Shown in pieces: positions 12,350 to 23,824 of a stretch of 64,000 nt of DNA. This DNA comes from Amphiura filiformis (lineage: Eukaryota; Echinodermata; Ophiuroidea; Amphilepidida; Amphiuridae): the NCBI RefSeq assembly GCF_039555335.1, contig NC_092629.1:33187796-33251795 (forward strand), read 5' to 3'. The position numbers and the translations under genes are program-made. The notes below the pieces were generated by a model. The model made no database searches. It saw nothing but the letters and a program-made list of their open reading frames with translations, and had not been told where the DNA came from. How positions within the stretch are numbered: position 1 is the stretch's first letter; each line of letters begins with the position of its first letter.

Positions 12350-12497
12350 TTATTCTTCATCAGATTCTGTGTTGCTCAAGGCTCCCTTAGGAGCACGAGC
12401 TGACATTCGCGCCATCATGGTCATATTCATTTTCGATGCGTGGCCGTTACGTGTCACGCTCCTGTTGGGTGATATCCGCTCGCTTTTATCTGATGAA
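12350..12497 (-). CDS. CH-like gene, terminal exon with stop
   Basis: 148 nt. The acceptor TTTTTTGTTCATACTAG is followed by one base that completes the split Ser codon, then 48 codons and TAA. The end is basic then acidic (RAPKGALSNTESDEE). The frame matches the long upstream exon exactly. Confidence 0.65.
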
Positions 12498-15400
12498 CTA
12501 GTATGAACAAAAAAGTGAAAAACACAACAGAAAATTGAAGAAATTAAATAAAACTTACAAGGAATAGTTCTCTGTTCATATTTCAACAACAAAGATAATA
12601 ATAAAGAAAGGGTAAAACTCACACATAAGTACAGGGATTCGTAATGCGCGACTTACCATCCACCAAGTGGGCATCCAGGCGCGCTGTTGTAAAGCGCAAT
12701 TTACTAAAATCGCAGCTATAACACAACGAGGTAAACTGGATCAGTTGGGACAGGACTATGGGGAGAGGTCCAATTTAATATGCAAGAAGTCATGGATCTT
12801 ATTTACAACCATGCTCACTTAACGGCACTGCGGAGAATCGAACTCGGGTCGCAGTGGTGAGAGGCGTGTACATCGACCACTACACCAACCCGTCCTCCCC
12901 ATTGATTATCTTAATGATTCTCCTAAAATTGGTTTGCTAGAATCAAAATTGATTCCTGTAAACATTTTAGAAACAATTAGTTGAGATTTAATTGACCTTT
13001 TCGGTAAATCCCATAATTCCTTACCGAGATGTCGTCATTTCACGCCACGCCGTTGCGCGCGCACATCGTTTAGCGAGCATCGTTACTGCGCGTTGCAAGT
13101 CGGCTTGACGTCAAATGACGACATCTCAGGTCTACTCGGAAAAGGTTATGGGATAAACTGAAATGGTCAATTGATTCTCGCAAAATTCTGTGATGAGAAT
13201 CAAATTGTATTGATTCCATAGGCTACAGTGGCGTAGCTAATAAGGGAGAGTAGCTGCCCCCCAGTCTTCCCCTGTGGGATGCTGGCAGCCCTGAATCTAA
13301 GAATCTAAGCCCATTTTAACCATATTCGTCAACTTTTCCCTCTTGAAGGTTGCCGTGCCATCTCGCCCCTTCCCCCTCTGAAAAGTTCTGGCTACGCCAC
13401 TACAAAGCTATCTCCACCTTAATGTGTTATTATTCCAATTAACAAAACCTTATGGAGCAGAAGAAATAACAGCAATGCGTTTTACGGATTCATTCGTTTG
13501 ACTATATAGTTATGGTGACGTGCACACATACATGGGCAGAAAGAAAGAATGTTGTCCTTTTTATCATCCAGAAGAAGAAAATTATGCAATTTATATTAAT
13601 GCATGCATTTGGATGTTAATTGTTACCTATTTCCGACATCGTCGTTTACTGTTAAAGGTTTATCGTCATACATGTTAATCCCTTCTTTGAACTCGTCTGG
13701 GGTTCGATTCTTTTCACGGACAGATATAAAAGGCATCGAATAAGGCGAGTACAACATGTGCCTATCAAACCCACTCCGAGGAAACGTCCTTGTATTAGGC
13801 GAATCATCAAAAAGATCATTTAAATTCGTCACCAACTCGATCTCAGGATCTTGCGTTACATCCGCCCCCTCTTTTGCGTGTGCCGTCCCAACCGAAGTGG
13901 TGTTTTCTGTTGACGTTGCTGTATTTGCGATATCCACATTGTCCCGAGTGTCATAATCCACGATCTTGTTCTTCTCTAGTGGACTTGGTGGTGGAGTTGA
14001 AGATGAAGACAATTTGATAGTCAAGGAAGAACGTTTTAAAATATTTAACGGTGGTCCTTGATGCTTAACGTTATCGTTCGAGGATCCCTCAGGTTTATTA
14101 ACGACATAAGTGTCTTGGCGCGTCGGGGGCTCTGGTGATTGTGGCCTAGGAGCATCGCTTGTAGATTTAAACACATCATTGGTGGAGGGCGACTGGTTTG
14201 TTCGGATTTTACTTGGCGCTACACTACCCCTCTCGTTTGATTGTGCCGTCCCGCTCGATGATGTGTCCCTTCTCAAGCTCAATACGTTTTCTTCATGAAT
14301 GTGACTTGCAGGTTCTTTGTCCTTCTTTATTAGCATATTACATAGTTGCTCGCGTTTAATATCGACCTGTTCCTGCAAAGAAATAAATGCGAAATCATAC
14401 ATGTCTGAAATTAGTTTAACAATGTATTGTTTTAACAGAAGACGTTCATGTCGCATGAAACTGTATTGTTTATTTGCATGTCTGCTTGCGACTGTCATGT
14501 GCGCACTGAGTTTGTGGGGATGTGTGTGAGCGAGCCTTATTTTACCACAAGTTACAAGTCATAACTTGCAACAACACTGGTGTGGGGTGGGTCGTTTGTG
14601 GGGTGGATGTGAGTTGGTGGATGTGCCGTAAGTGGGAGTGTATGGGCGCGCGAGCCCACTGGGGATGAGTGTGTCTGTGCTGGTTTGGCTTTAATTAATG
14701 TGCCTGTATGTAATCGTGCACTGAAAGCCAAACTGGAGTCAGGGTGACTCTAAAAGTAGAGTCCAGCCACTCTGCGACTCTATGTTTAAAATGACTCCAT
14801 ATTGGGAGTCATCTGACTCCTCTGAAGAGTCATAAAGTTCTTGACTCCGCGGAAGAGTCACCGTTGATGACTCTACACAGGAGTCATTTGCCTCTCAATA
14901 TGGAGTCATTTTAGACATAGTCATTTTAGACTCCGACAGTTCGGAAATAGTACAAAATAATGATACACATAGATGTATAATAAAAATTCAAAGTATATAC
15001 CTACCGGAATAGGAGACTTTACTTTTAGTTTCACGCCACATCGTTATTGGCGATCGTTAGACGACAAAATAGAGAAATTTTAGACTGAACCACCATCCCT
15101 TAGGAATTGGAGAATATACATTCCATGGTGTCAACAGCCAAACTATTCCAGAGTCTGACTCTCTTGAAGAGTCATAAATTTCTTAACTCCGTCGACGACT
15201 TTGAATGTAGAGTCAATTGACTCCACAAGTAGGGTCATCTGACTCTCCTGTGACAATCAGGTGATTCCTTTTGAGAGTCAGTGCTAGTTTACTCCACTTA
15301 AAGAGTCACTTGGCTCTAGTATGGTCTGGCTATCAGTGTGTCTATGTATCTCTTTTATCTCTATGTCTGTTTGTCGGGATGTCCAAATATCAGCATTTTA

Positions 15401-16705
15401 TTGTTACATACCTTTTTGAGCTGTTCGCTTTCGTGTTTCAGTTCCAAAAGGTACTCAAGAAGTTCCTCTTGACCACGTCCCTCAATTACTGCGCACGCGT
15501 CTAGTACATGTGCCACACCCAAATAGGCGTGCATAGCCTTGACTGACAGCTCCAATCTCTGCAATGGACTTCCGTATAACACCTCCTGTTATATCCGTAA
15601 ACAAATTCATCAGGATTGTCAATAAAATTTCTATCATCCTTTTACACAATATTTGTTTAGATGAAATTTGATAAATGACCACTTCTACGGACCCGGTCGA
15701 CACATAATTGCGTTTTGGAGAATTTGTGTTTTTAATTTTGCCAAAATCATGTAAAATCAGCCGTTTTGGGGTCCGAAAATAATTCTTGGTGTCGCCACTG
15801 GGTGCACATAATTATTGAACAGCTACTTCAATCAACTAACCCTCACCTTGCATTATTTTGTGCTTACAATTAAATCGAAATATTGTTTAAGCCTCCAGCA
15901 TATTTTCCTGCCGCTTGCCGCTGCGGCAAGCGGCAGGGCGTTTCAACCAATGACAAGCCTTTATTGTGTCCGTTTGTCTGCAATGCGCGTGCGCTACGCC
16001 GCTCAACGGCAAGCGGCAGGGTAGTATGAAACCAGCATAAGGCCTATGTTTTTCTACATCTAAAAAAATATGAAAAAAATATTGCCATCTCACAAATTAA
16101 TCAATTCAAATATTTTAATGATAACATTATTGCAATAATGAGACGTAGCCTATGACGTCATTTACGTGGTCTGATTTTCGGGCACCCCTTCTAATGCTGG
16201 TTTCGTACTTTCTGCCGCTTGTCGCTGAGCGGCGTGACGCGTCATCATGCCGCTTGCACTTGTCTGCAAGCGGAGCGGCACACCGCTGAGCGGCAGCGGC
16301 ATGACTCTGAAAGCCACTCTTGCCGCTCAGCACCGCTCAAAAAATCGTATTTTGTTCTCATACGTCAGAGCGGCACCGCTCCGAGTTTATCTGATTTCAA
16401 CTCCCAGCGGTGCTGCCGCCGCGGCAAAGCGGTGGAGTGATCGATATATCAGCTTGCCGCTGGTCACCGCTAGAGTTTCTGGCGCGACTGTGCAGTGAAG
16501 TAAAATCATCTTCAGAGCGGCAAAGCAGCAATACAGTTATTGACCCCATTAAAGAGGGAGAGGGGAAGGGGCGGAGCTAAGAGAGCTATAGAGTGATCAA
16601 TGTTCTGGTCCGATAGAGGTCCACCCATGTTTTCTTACCTCGCGTGTGATACTTCCTTCACACAGGTTATTGGCTATAGCACACATCAGTAGACCATCTT
16701 CAAAT
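12350..16705 (-). CDS. CH-domain-like protein, last four coding exons (partial gene)
   Basis: Four minus-strand exons (16705-16639, 15585-15412, 14372-13627, 12497-12350) join in one frame with GT-AG junctions and end at a stop at 12350. They encode 376 residues. The first ~80 (FEDGLLMCAIANNL, then LGVAHVLDA...VIEG and LLEYLLEL) resemble the second half of a calponin-homology domain, which in known families binds actin or acts as a scaffold. A charged, probably helical stretch (KHESEQLKKEQVDIKREQ) follows, then ~200 Ser/Thr/Pro-rich, probably disordered residues, and an acidic end SNTESDEE. The exon for the first CH half would lie above 16705 and was not found. The CH assignment rests on pattern only. 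Confidence 0.6.
12829..12897 (-). repeat. tRNA-derived SINE head (Glu-like)
   Basis: On the minus strand it reads like a degenerate tRNA: A box GGTGTAGTGGTC, a CTC anticodon position and B box GAGTTCGATTCTC. The absence of an intact acceptor stem and continuing repeat-like sequence suggest a SINE rather than a working tRNA gene. Confidence 0.6.
12995..13170. mobile_element. MITE related to the 4778-5591 outer element
   Basis: Starts TTCGGTAAATCCCATAA and ends with the partial inverse TTATGGGAT. Internal GAGATGTCGTCATT faces its inverse AATGACGACATCTC. It lies between the last two exons of the CH-like gene. Confidence 0.65.
13219..13402. mobile_element. hAT-like MITE with decayed TSD
   Basis: Inverted termini CAGTGGCGTAGC and GCTACGCCACTA surround a C-rich interior. 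The flanking octamers match only partly, so the duplication has decayed. Confidence 0.6.
13627..14372 (-). CDS. CH-like gene, long low-complexity exon
   Basis: 746 nt. The acceptor TTTCTTTGCAG precedes GAACAG and the donor is AATAG|GTAACA. It encodes a short charged helix and then a Ser/Thr/Pro-rich tail with clusters such as SSSSTPPPSPLEK and PRPQSPEPPTR. These look like proline-directed phosphorylation or SH3-binding sites, which is inference. Confidence 0.7.
14719..15338. mobile_element. CACTG-ended element packed with GACTC motifs
   Basis: Begins CACTGAAAGCCAAACT and ends with the inverse of CACTGATAGCCAGACC, flanked by TG on both sides. The interior holds many GACTC/GAGTC pentamers, often in short palindromes such as GACTCTAAAAGTAGAGTC. 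It lies in an intron of the CH-like gene, 74 bp from the next exon. No coding potential was seen. Confidence 0.7.
15412..15585 (-). CDS. CH-like gene, exon with LGVAHVLDA motif
   Basis: 174 nt, exactly 58 codons, phase 0 on both sides. The acceptor is GGATATAACAG and the donor AAG|GTATGT. The last CH-like helices and the start of the charged helical linker are encoded here. Confidence 0.65.
15888..16041. mobile_element. GC-rich MITE, TGCTGGTTTC family (copy 1)
   Basis: The right end GTATGAAACCAGCA is followed by TAA. The left end is diverged but has the CTGCCGCTTGCCGC block. See 16195-16530 and 45097-46397 for relatives. Confidence 0.6.
16195..16530. mobile_element. GC-rich MITE, TGCTGGTTTC family (copy 2)
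   Basis: The left end TGCTGGTTTCGTACTTTC follows TAA (16192-16194). The interior is full of GCCGCT/AGCGGC. The right end has decayed. TAA target sites suggest a PIF/Harbinger-type MITE. Confidence 0.65.
16639..16705 (-). CDS. CH-like gene, exon with FEDGLLMC motif
   Basis: 67 nt, entered with one base completing a codon and leaving in phase 0. The acceptor is a TTTGTCTTTATAAG-like tract on the minus strand and the donor is GAG|GTAAGA. It encodes FEDGLLMCAIANNLCEG, the pattern of CH-domain helix 3. Confidence 0.55.
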
Positions 16706-16756
16706 CTTATAAAGACAAAACAATTTATAAAATATATATAATTAATGAATATAAAT

Positions 16757-16860
16757 TAAGGGGCTGTGCAATAATTATGATCCCCCTCCCCCTTTTGCAC
16801 ATGCCAATTTTTGGGTATCCCAATTTGCAAACTTTAAATGGTCTATAGATATACCGTAAA
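16757..16860. repeat. Fragment of a GGGCTGTGCAATAATTATGA repeat
   Basis: The block GGGCTGTGCAATAATTATG followed by a C-rich tract appears inverted near 20590-20690. No complete element is visible. Confidence 0.5.
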
Positions 16861-17030
16861 ACCCCGTCTACAAGGATATACCTAAGAAACGCCCTCAATA
16901 AAATTGGTTGCTTTTTGTATTTGGAGTTTGAGCAACTATATACTGGCACTGGGTGGCTATGCATTCCATCTAAGTATGTTGTAACACCAATCAATTGTAT
17001 TGACATATTAAACGACTGTTTCGTATATCA

Positions 17031-17125
17031 GGATCGTATAGCTCAATTGATAGAGCGTCAGACTTTGGAACTGAAGACATGCTGAAGAGAGCATGGTCCG
17101 GGCACCGGTTCCGTTTTTTCATTCT
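17031..17125 (+). repeat. tRNA-like sequence (Gln-like), probably SINE
   Basis: TAGCTCAATTGATAGAGC gives a good A box and D arm. CAGACTTTGGAACTG forms an anticodon arm with TTG at the anticodon position. The B-box region (CCGGTTCCG) is degraded, so a functional tRNA is unlikely. Confidence 0.5.
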
Positions 17126-17129
17126 CGTT

Positions 17130-17770
17130 TACTTTTAACTTTTTGACATGTTCTTTTTATCTTTCTTCAAATCTACCTTTCTACTTTTAATTTTAGATGT
17201 TTTTTTTTTTTTAGTTTTTTTAATAGTTTTTTTTAGTAATTTTGTGGTTTTATAGAAACTAGTAAAAGCATTTATTCTAAATAATAGCGAAACCCACGGT
17301 TAGACAGATGTGTTGTAACTACTTGTCTGTCCTCGTCTTTGCAATAAAAACCTATGTTGCACCTTTGTGCCATCCCAATTCTTGAGAAATGGTAGGTAGG
17401 GTGCGTTTTTGGCTTAAGCACGATTTTGTTTCTACTTGAAATGAAATCAGAATAAATATTGTTCTGTTGCCACAATTGCAGTTTTTTCAATAAATAAAAA
17501 TAGATGAGGAATAATAATCATTCCATATTTGAATCTATTGTCCCATCAAGAATAGAGTGTCTTCAAAAACTTCAATCAATTCATCTGACAAAGGAAACTA
17601 TTCTGGTCATTCAATTTTGTTTCGCTTGCACCTGTTATAGCACAGGCGTTGGTAGAGAAGGCACACTTCTCTTGTCTTCACCGAAGTAGTGATGTAAACA
17701 CTAACATGATTAATTACCATAGCTAGCAATGGACATACACTATTTTTTGTTCCACTTGAACCCATACTCA
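17130..17770. other. T-rich sequence without recognised genes
   Basis: Poly-T tracts around 17200-17240 follow the tRNA-like block and could be a SINE tail. The rest shows no exon or inverted repeat. Confidence 0.35.
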
Positions 17771-18055
17771 TAGGCTATTCGCTGTCGATGTGACGTAATT
17801 AATCGGATTAACTACCATAGCAATTGATGAATACAATTTCGAATATATAGCCCTGCACTTCATCGTTCACGTGGCACCTATGCATTAAACCATAGTTGTC
17901 AAAGATATGCTAATCACTCGCCATGTAAGATTAGTATTTATGAAAAGAGTGGTATTCAATCTATGTTTGGTGACATACGCGGGTGATTAGTGCAATCTGC
18001 TTGATGGTAGTTATTGCGATTATTACGTCACTTCGACAGCGAATTGTAGGGCCTA
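17771..18055. mobile_element. TIR element with GTAGTTAATCCGATTA termini, copy 1
   Basis: The left arm TTCGCTGTCGATGTGACG followed by TAATCGGATTAACTACC is inverted at about 18005-18050. The interior is non-coding. Confidence 0.65.
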
Positions 18056-18107
18056 GTATAGACGAATCCAACAAGCCAAGTGATGGTCAGAATTTATTCG
18101 GCCATTA

Positions 18108-18410
18108 TACGCTGGTGAAGTTGCGTAAGTAATCGGATTAATTACCATAGCAATAGGTGAAAACAATTTTGAACATATCGCGCTGCGCTAAAAGCAGGTT
18201 ACACTCATCACCTGTACTGTGTATGTCTGCAATCATAGATTGAATACAATACTGGTCTTTTCAAAGATGCTAATCTTACAGGTGCAGCATGATATGGTTC
18301 AATGAAGAGGTACCGTATCAGTGTATAACGCGGTATATTCAAAAATTGTTTTCACCTATTGCTATGGTAGTTAATCCGATTATTACGTAACTTCGCCAGC
18401 GTATTGGAAT
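18108..18410. mobile_element. TIR element with GTAGTTAATCCGATTA termini, copy 2
   Basis: The left arm ATACGCTGGTGAAGTTGCG with TAATCGGATTAATTACC is inverted at 18350-18408. It is a close relative of the element ~60 bp upstream, so two copies sit side by side. Confidence 0.7.
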
Positions 18411-18719
18411 AAAACAGGAGGATGTGAGTTCATAAGGGCAATGTCGGGGATTATAGGTCACAATCGATGTGGAGAGATGAGAGGTCCGACCAACAGCCAT
18501 AGCGAATGCTTCATGTCAACTAATTCCAGCGGACGGTCTGTGGCTAGTAAGACCACATGCGCAGATCTGTCTCGTCAGGAAGATATTTAATATCCCGAAT
18601 TTATAATAGGCCTATGCCTACCAGTTCCATCGTATAACCGATCTGCTAGAGAATATTTGTTACCATGTTTAATAAATTCGTATTTATCGTATAATAAAAT
18701 GTAGCCAAATGTATATTAT

Positions 18720-18845
18720 GTGTCACACGGTTTTCTGCTGAACCACTAGCAGGCTATGTTACCACATCTATGACAATGACAAAGGTGAATTTTGATGATT
18801 TTTACGATCGTCCGGATGAGCAAATCACTGAATGGGTCTTTAGTT
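18720..18845. repeat. Dispersed repeat fragment (copy B)
   Basis: Relative of 10700-10830, sharing CCACTAGCAGGC and TTTTACGATCGTC. Confidence 0.6.
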
Positions 18846-19065
18846 CCCTCCTCTCCTTATCCTGCCAATATTATATGAATCAAAGAAAAATAAAGAAAAA
18901 ATAAAATTAAACAAGAAAAAAAGACAAAGAAAAGAAACAATAAAAGAAAAACAATAGAATAAATTAAACTAAATATGAAAAAATGATCACGAAAGGAGTC
19001 TTTAGAGAAATGCAAGAAAATATAAATGAAAAGTTTGAACAATATTTTGTTTATAAAGGTTTGTG

Positions 19066-19150
19066 TGACCGTGATGAGGCTCGAACTTACCATCTTCCGA
19101 TCTAAAGAACCAAAGTCTTATGCCTTGCCAAGTGAGCTATGCTCGTGAGA
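19066..19150 (-). repeat. tRNA-derived SINE head
   Basis: On the minus strand: A box TAGCTCACTTGG, anticodon-arm block AAGACTTTGGTTCTT and B box AGTTCGAGCCTC. An A/T-rich tract follows it at lower coordinates (18880-18990), as expected of a SINE tail. Confidence 0.6.
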
Positions 19151-19355
19151 TGCGAAATAAAGATAAAATAATACATTGTATACCTGCTTGTGTCGGTAAA
19201 TGATTTGCTCAAATTCCATAATAATATAATATTGTGGAGGGCGCTAGCGTGAAATATGCTATCATCACAGTCGCTGCTATTCCTTGTAGACGGGTTTATA
19301 CGGTATATGTTGCGAGCAAGAAAATTTGCATCTTAAAGCCCCGGCTTAAAGCGTT

Positions 19356-20529
19356 CACTGAAAACGAAACTTGGGGTGACTAACTAAGGAAAAGTTAGTT
19401 AAAACAATGTCAAGTACGACTAACCTGTAACTAATATGGCTGGACTGGACTAAACTATATGTTAGTAGGTCAGGATACACTAGGGACTTAACTATCAAAA
19501 TACTAGTTCAACCTTGACCTACTAATATAATAAATTAGTTCAACTAGACCTACTAGAGCTTACTAGGACTCTACTAATATATTGGGGTGTTCTACTAATG
19601 GGCTCTACTATCAAAAACGATGTCAAGTACGACTATTTTTTTTAATAGGGCATTCTGTACTAATGTCGACTAGTTCAGCTGACTGAACTATAGGCTGTGG
19701 AACTAGCCCAATTCTAGCCCGGTAGAAGTGGTCGAAGATATGGAAAGGTACGTTTTATTGACCTTTTTTTTCTACTTTGTATTTTTTAATAACTTACAAA
19801 CCGTTTTAGCATGGTTAGAATTTGAAAAACAGATTTGGCCCCGTTTTTCGAGCCCTGTTTTCTACTACACATGGCACAATGAAGGTTCCCACGAATTCGG
19901 CAGCCATGGCAGCCTCAACCATGCATGCACATGATCATGACATTTGTGTTCCGATTTACAATCTCATTTCAAATTCTAATGGTTTGTAAGTTATTCAAAA
20001 ATAAGCTTGGTAAAAATGTCAATAAAACATACCTTTCCATTTCTTCGACCATTTCTAACGGGCTAGAATCGGGGCTAAAATGTCCATCTCAAGACGCTAG
20101 ATGTGCTATGTCTACAGCTGCATGTGTGAAATGTCGTCCATGAAGTTAGTAGAGACTAGCTCTACTAGCTTTATTTGTCATAAGAGTCATGTCATGTGAT
20201 CAAAAGGGCGGTAATTTCAACTTTAGTACAACCCTTGGTATGGTCCACAACCATGATTCGTTCTACCAATTCGTAAAGCCAGAAAAGTTAGTTGGCCGAC
20301 TTTTGCGGTGCAACTAATTTTCACTTATTAGTATAAAGTACCTTAATTTGGCATAGTTCGGCATGTCCGTACTAACAATTTCCCTCACTGCATGATGTAG
20401 GCCTACTAGCCAAGCATACTAGATGGACGTTTAGTCCGACATTAAAAACTAGTTTACCAGGGGAAACTAGTGGTCCTACTAAACAAAAGCTTAGTTCAGC
20501 TTACATAATACGAGTTTTTGTTTTCAGTG
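19356..20529. mobile_element. CACTG-ended element packed with TTAGT/ACTAA motifs
   Basis: Begins CACTGAAAACGAAACTT and ends with the inverse of CACTGAAAACAAAAAC, flanked by TT on each side. ACTAA/TTAGT and CTAGT motifs recur at high density through the outer parts. A second inverted repeat (about 19707-20075, around TTCTAGCCC and GTCGAAGA) sits in the middle and may be a nested element. Confidence 0.7.
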
Positions 20530-20743
20530 TTTCCGTACTGTTTTCCTAAGCCTTTTTAGAGCGGCTAAAATGGCGCCTCACGAATATGTGCCAAAAATGG
20601 CTTGCCCCCCCTTCGGTTCGCCAAAAATATCTCCCCCTCCAATTTTACCCTCCCCCTAGGGCTCATAATTATTGCACAACCTCTAATTTTCATTTTCTGC
20701 AATCAGCTAACCATCACCTTTTGGTGTTATTTTCTAATGATCA

Positions 20744-21029
20744 ATGGGCTATTCCATTTAAAAGCCCCACTCCCCCTGTGAAAGGTTTATCTAAAGTCTT
20801 CCACAGAGGGAGTATGAGTTTTGAATAAAATAGACAATTGGGTCACTTCCATTTGAAATACTCACTCCAGTTGTGGAAGATATAGGTAAAGCCATAATAC
20901 AGAGGGAGTATGGGTTTCAAAATGATTAACCCTGACTGACCAATTACATTTGAAAAACATACTCCCTCTGTGCAAGATATTTCCAAAATCTTCCACAGGG
21001 GGAGTGTGGATTTCAACTAGAATGGCCCA
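20744..21029. mobile_element. TGGGCTATTCC MITE, copy 1
   Basis: Starts TGGGCTATTCCATTTAAA and ends in its inverse TAGAATGGCCCA. Inside are repeated blocks of CTCCCTCTGTGGAAGAT in both orientations. At least six copies or fragments occur in the window. Confidence 0.8.
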
Positions 21030-21120
21030 ATAATAATGATAATTATAATAAACCCCAAGGGTACAGATGCAACTTTAGAACCCGTTTTTGTCCCGTGTAC
21101 AGTACCGTAAGCAATGCTAA

Positions 21121-21400
21121 GGGACTGTTCACAAACACTTGTAAGGGGGTCTGATGCAAAAAGGGGGGCCCTGAAAATTATTGACCCTCCTAAGGGGGGC
21201 CCTGAAAAAAATGACCAACAATTTTCCTGGAAAAATTAAGTTTATATGCTTTTCTATGGGGTTGAACCATAATTTTCATGTCAAAAAGGGGGGGCCTGAA
21301 ATTTTTGAGGTATGTAAAGGGGGGCCCCGAACAATTTTCGCGATGAAATTTTTTTGCATCAGCCCCCCCCCCCCCTTACAAGTGTTTGTGAACGGTCCCT
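21121..21400. mobile_element. TIR element with G/C homopolymer arms
   Basis: GGGACTGTTCACAAACACTT at the left is inverted at 21378-21400. Next to the termini are G-rich and C-rich runs (AGGGGGG... and a run of about 13 C). No coding sequence. Confidence 0.75.
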
Positions 21401-21754
21401 AAAGAACCTAGGCCTAGGAACTTTCTAATTCATATTCAGGAACTCGTCACACAGTTTAGAAAAGTGCATGAAAAGGGGCGAAACCCTTTTTGGTTATAAG
21501 AAACAAATATGTTTGATGAGGACACTGCTAAAGACGCCGCGGAGCATGAAATGCCACAACCAATCGATCGATTGATTGGGTGAGTGGTCGAGCTTGTCAG
21601 ATCGATTTCAGTCGGTTATCAATTGATCGATTAATTATCAATTAACAATATTCAATAGTTACATTTTATAATGATCAATCTTGACCCCCAGTAGATGTTT
21701 GATCCATCCAAACACAGCCATATCTTCCTTGTACCAAACGGTGAAGGAGGTATC

Positions 21755-21838
21755 GAACCGTCGTCTGTGAGGCCATCGAGGATTCGAACCCTGATCTTCT
21801 GAATCCGACATCATCAATTGCAGATCATCGCCTAAAAG
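21755..21838 (-). repeat. tRNA-derived SINE head
   Basis: The minus strand shows B box GGTTCGAATCCTCG and an A-box-like GATCTGCAATTGATG. The anticodon arm is degenerate. Confidence 0.55.
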
Positions 21839-22015
21839 GGCAAAATAAGAAGTAGTAATAGAGTATACATAAAAACAAACGAACGACGGAACAAAATTAT
21901 ATTAATCTTCAATGGAATTTAGGAAAAGCCAGAATGGTTCAACATAAAGACGCAAATAACTTTCACTCAAATTTCACTTTACAAGTTGAGCCCCTCAGCA
22001 CCCCAAACCATGTAT

Positions 22016-22212
22016 ACTGCAAAAACAATGTTTAGAAATCTGAGAACAGCAAAATGGCCAGCATTTGAAACACATTAATGTTTAGATCCTAAACACATTT
22101 CATATGATTATGTGTTTAGATGTTTAAGATCTAAACATTAAAGTGTGCTGTAGACATTTTTAAATGTTTCTAAACACCAATCTGTCCTCGATTTCTAAAC
22201 ACTGTTTTTGGT
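22016..22212. mobile_element. Short MITE with ACTGCAAAAAC-type ends
   Basis: The left ACTGCAAAAACAATGTTTAG is mirrored at the right by CTAAACACTGTTTTTG. The interior repeats TGTTTAGAT in both orientations. Confidence 0.6.
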
Positions 22213-22507
22213 CGGCCATTTTAGTCAAAATATGTTGACATGAAAAAGGAGACAAAAATCTGCAAAGGAGTTTAACACACATTTTTGACTTAAATGGCCG
22301 AGTACAGAGCCGTATTTATAGCCTACATACAAGGCGAGTCAAATATGTGTGACTGCAATGTGTTGCTCATTTAATGGTGAACATTTTTAGTTTGCAAAGT
22401 AAGATAATTTGAAAAAGATAAACAAAAACGGAATTACAGTCACACTAGTTTTCTCTTGATCTCGGCTTATATCTTAGGCAATAGCTCTAATATTGTGAAT
22501 AAATCTG

Positions 22508-22592
22508 CTGTCTACGGAAGATAGCATATACTTTTAGCTGTCTACGGAAGATAGCATATACTTTATGCTGTCTACGGAAGATAGCATACTTT
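22508..22592. repeat. Three tandem copies of a ~29-bp unit
   Basis: The unit contains GCTGTCTACGGAAGATAGCA followed by TATACTTT(T)A. Copies are nearly identical, so the duplication is recent. Confidence 0.85.
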
Positions 22593-22599
22593 AGATATG

Positions 22600-23390
22600 C
22601 CTCTGGAGGGCGTAAACTATGGCATATTTTATAAAGCAAGCGGCCTGCTTATTATGAATTCAAAATATAGGCAAATTATTGAGGAAAACCAAAACAAAAA
22701 CAGCATTATAGGCCACACTACAACTTATACGGTTATTTTTTTTAAACACTTGCCATACGTTTTCTATTCAAGTGGAACTATCATGTACATACAATGTACA
22801 TGTACTGACATTTTGTCAATCATACTGTGTCACATCATTACGTTCGTAGAAAGAAAAATAAACTTATATAGTTTGACTGTAGTAGGCTATATTTTACTTT
22901 TGAATCAGCTATAGTTATAAACATAAAACTAAGTCACGTTACGTATTCAAATAAACTGTACTATGTGTAATGCATACTAGGCCTATATGAGCTTATAATA
23001 TATGCAACCAAAATCAAATATCATTCTAAATAAATAATTATATAATACATACCCATGACAGTTTCAGGAATTATGAGGTTTTGTCACACAATTCGATATC
23101 AGAAAATTATAGCAGAGACCATGATGAATTAAAATAGCTTAAAATGGCGTCATGTTACAAGCAGAATCATTGTAAATTAGCAACATTTACAAAATTGATA
23201 GCGATACACGTTACGTATAGAAGGCGAACAGGTGTGCACGCGACCTGAACAGATAGATACTGCTCATGTAAAGAAAGCTGCCCGTTGTCATTTCAATGAT
23301 GTCACCGGCATATATAATAATCATAAATCATTATCAATTTTAGTTCATTTTAATCAGCCAAACAAACAAGAGCAAGCAAGCAGCTAACCA
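22600..23390. other. No gene recognised
   Basis: A 105-codon plus-strand open stretch (22597-22914) has no domain, signal or splice context and is probably chance. The rest is AT-rich. Confidence 0.35.
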
Positions 23391-23394
23391 ACCG

Positions 23395-23790
23395 AATGAA
23401 TGAATAAATGAAACGACCTTATATTTAAATGAAATGAACTCCAATGAAATTAACTTATATGAAATGAACTTAAATGAAATATGAACGTGAACTAAAACAA
23501 TATGACCTTAAATCGGGCCTTAAATGAAATGAACTTATATGAAACGAACTTATATGAAATGAAAAGAAATGAAAAGAAATTAAATGATCATGATGAAATA
23601 GCGAAATAACGAAATACCAAAATAATGAAATGAAATGAAATGAAATGAAATGAAATGAAATGAAATGAAATGAAATGATATGAAATGATATGAATTGATA
23701 TGAAATGATATGAATTGAAATGAAATGATATGAATCGAAATGAAATGATATGAAATGAAATGATACGAAATGAAATGTTAGGTCAGTGAT
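23395..23790. repeat. (GAAAT)n microsatellite and degenerate flanks
   Basis: Pure GAAAT pentamers around 23630-23680 with variant TGAAATGATA and TATATGAAATGAAC blocks on both sides. Confidence 0.9.
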
Positions 23791-23824
23791 GGTTGTGACC
23801 AAGTTAGGTCATTATTATGTTTTG

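Noticed and set aside
17037..17112. Functional tRNA-Gln gene
   Set aside because: A box and anticodon arm are fair, but the T arm and acceptor stem do not close; read as SINE-derived.
23470..23802. Open frame of His/Phe/Ile/Ser repeats
   Set aside because: Translation of the (GAAAT)n repeat, not a protein.
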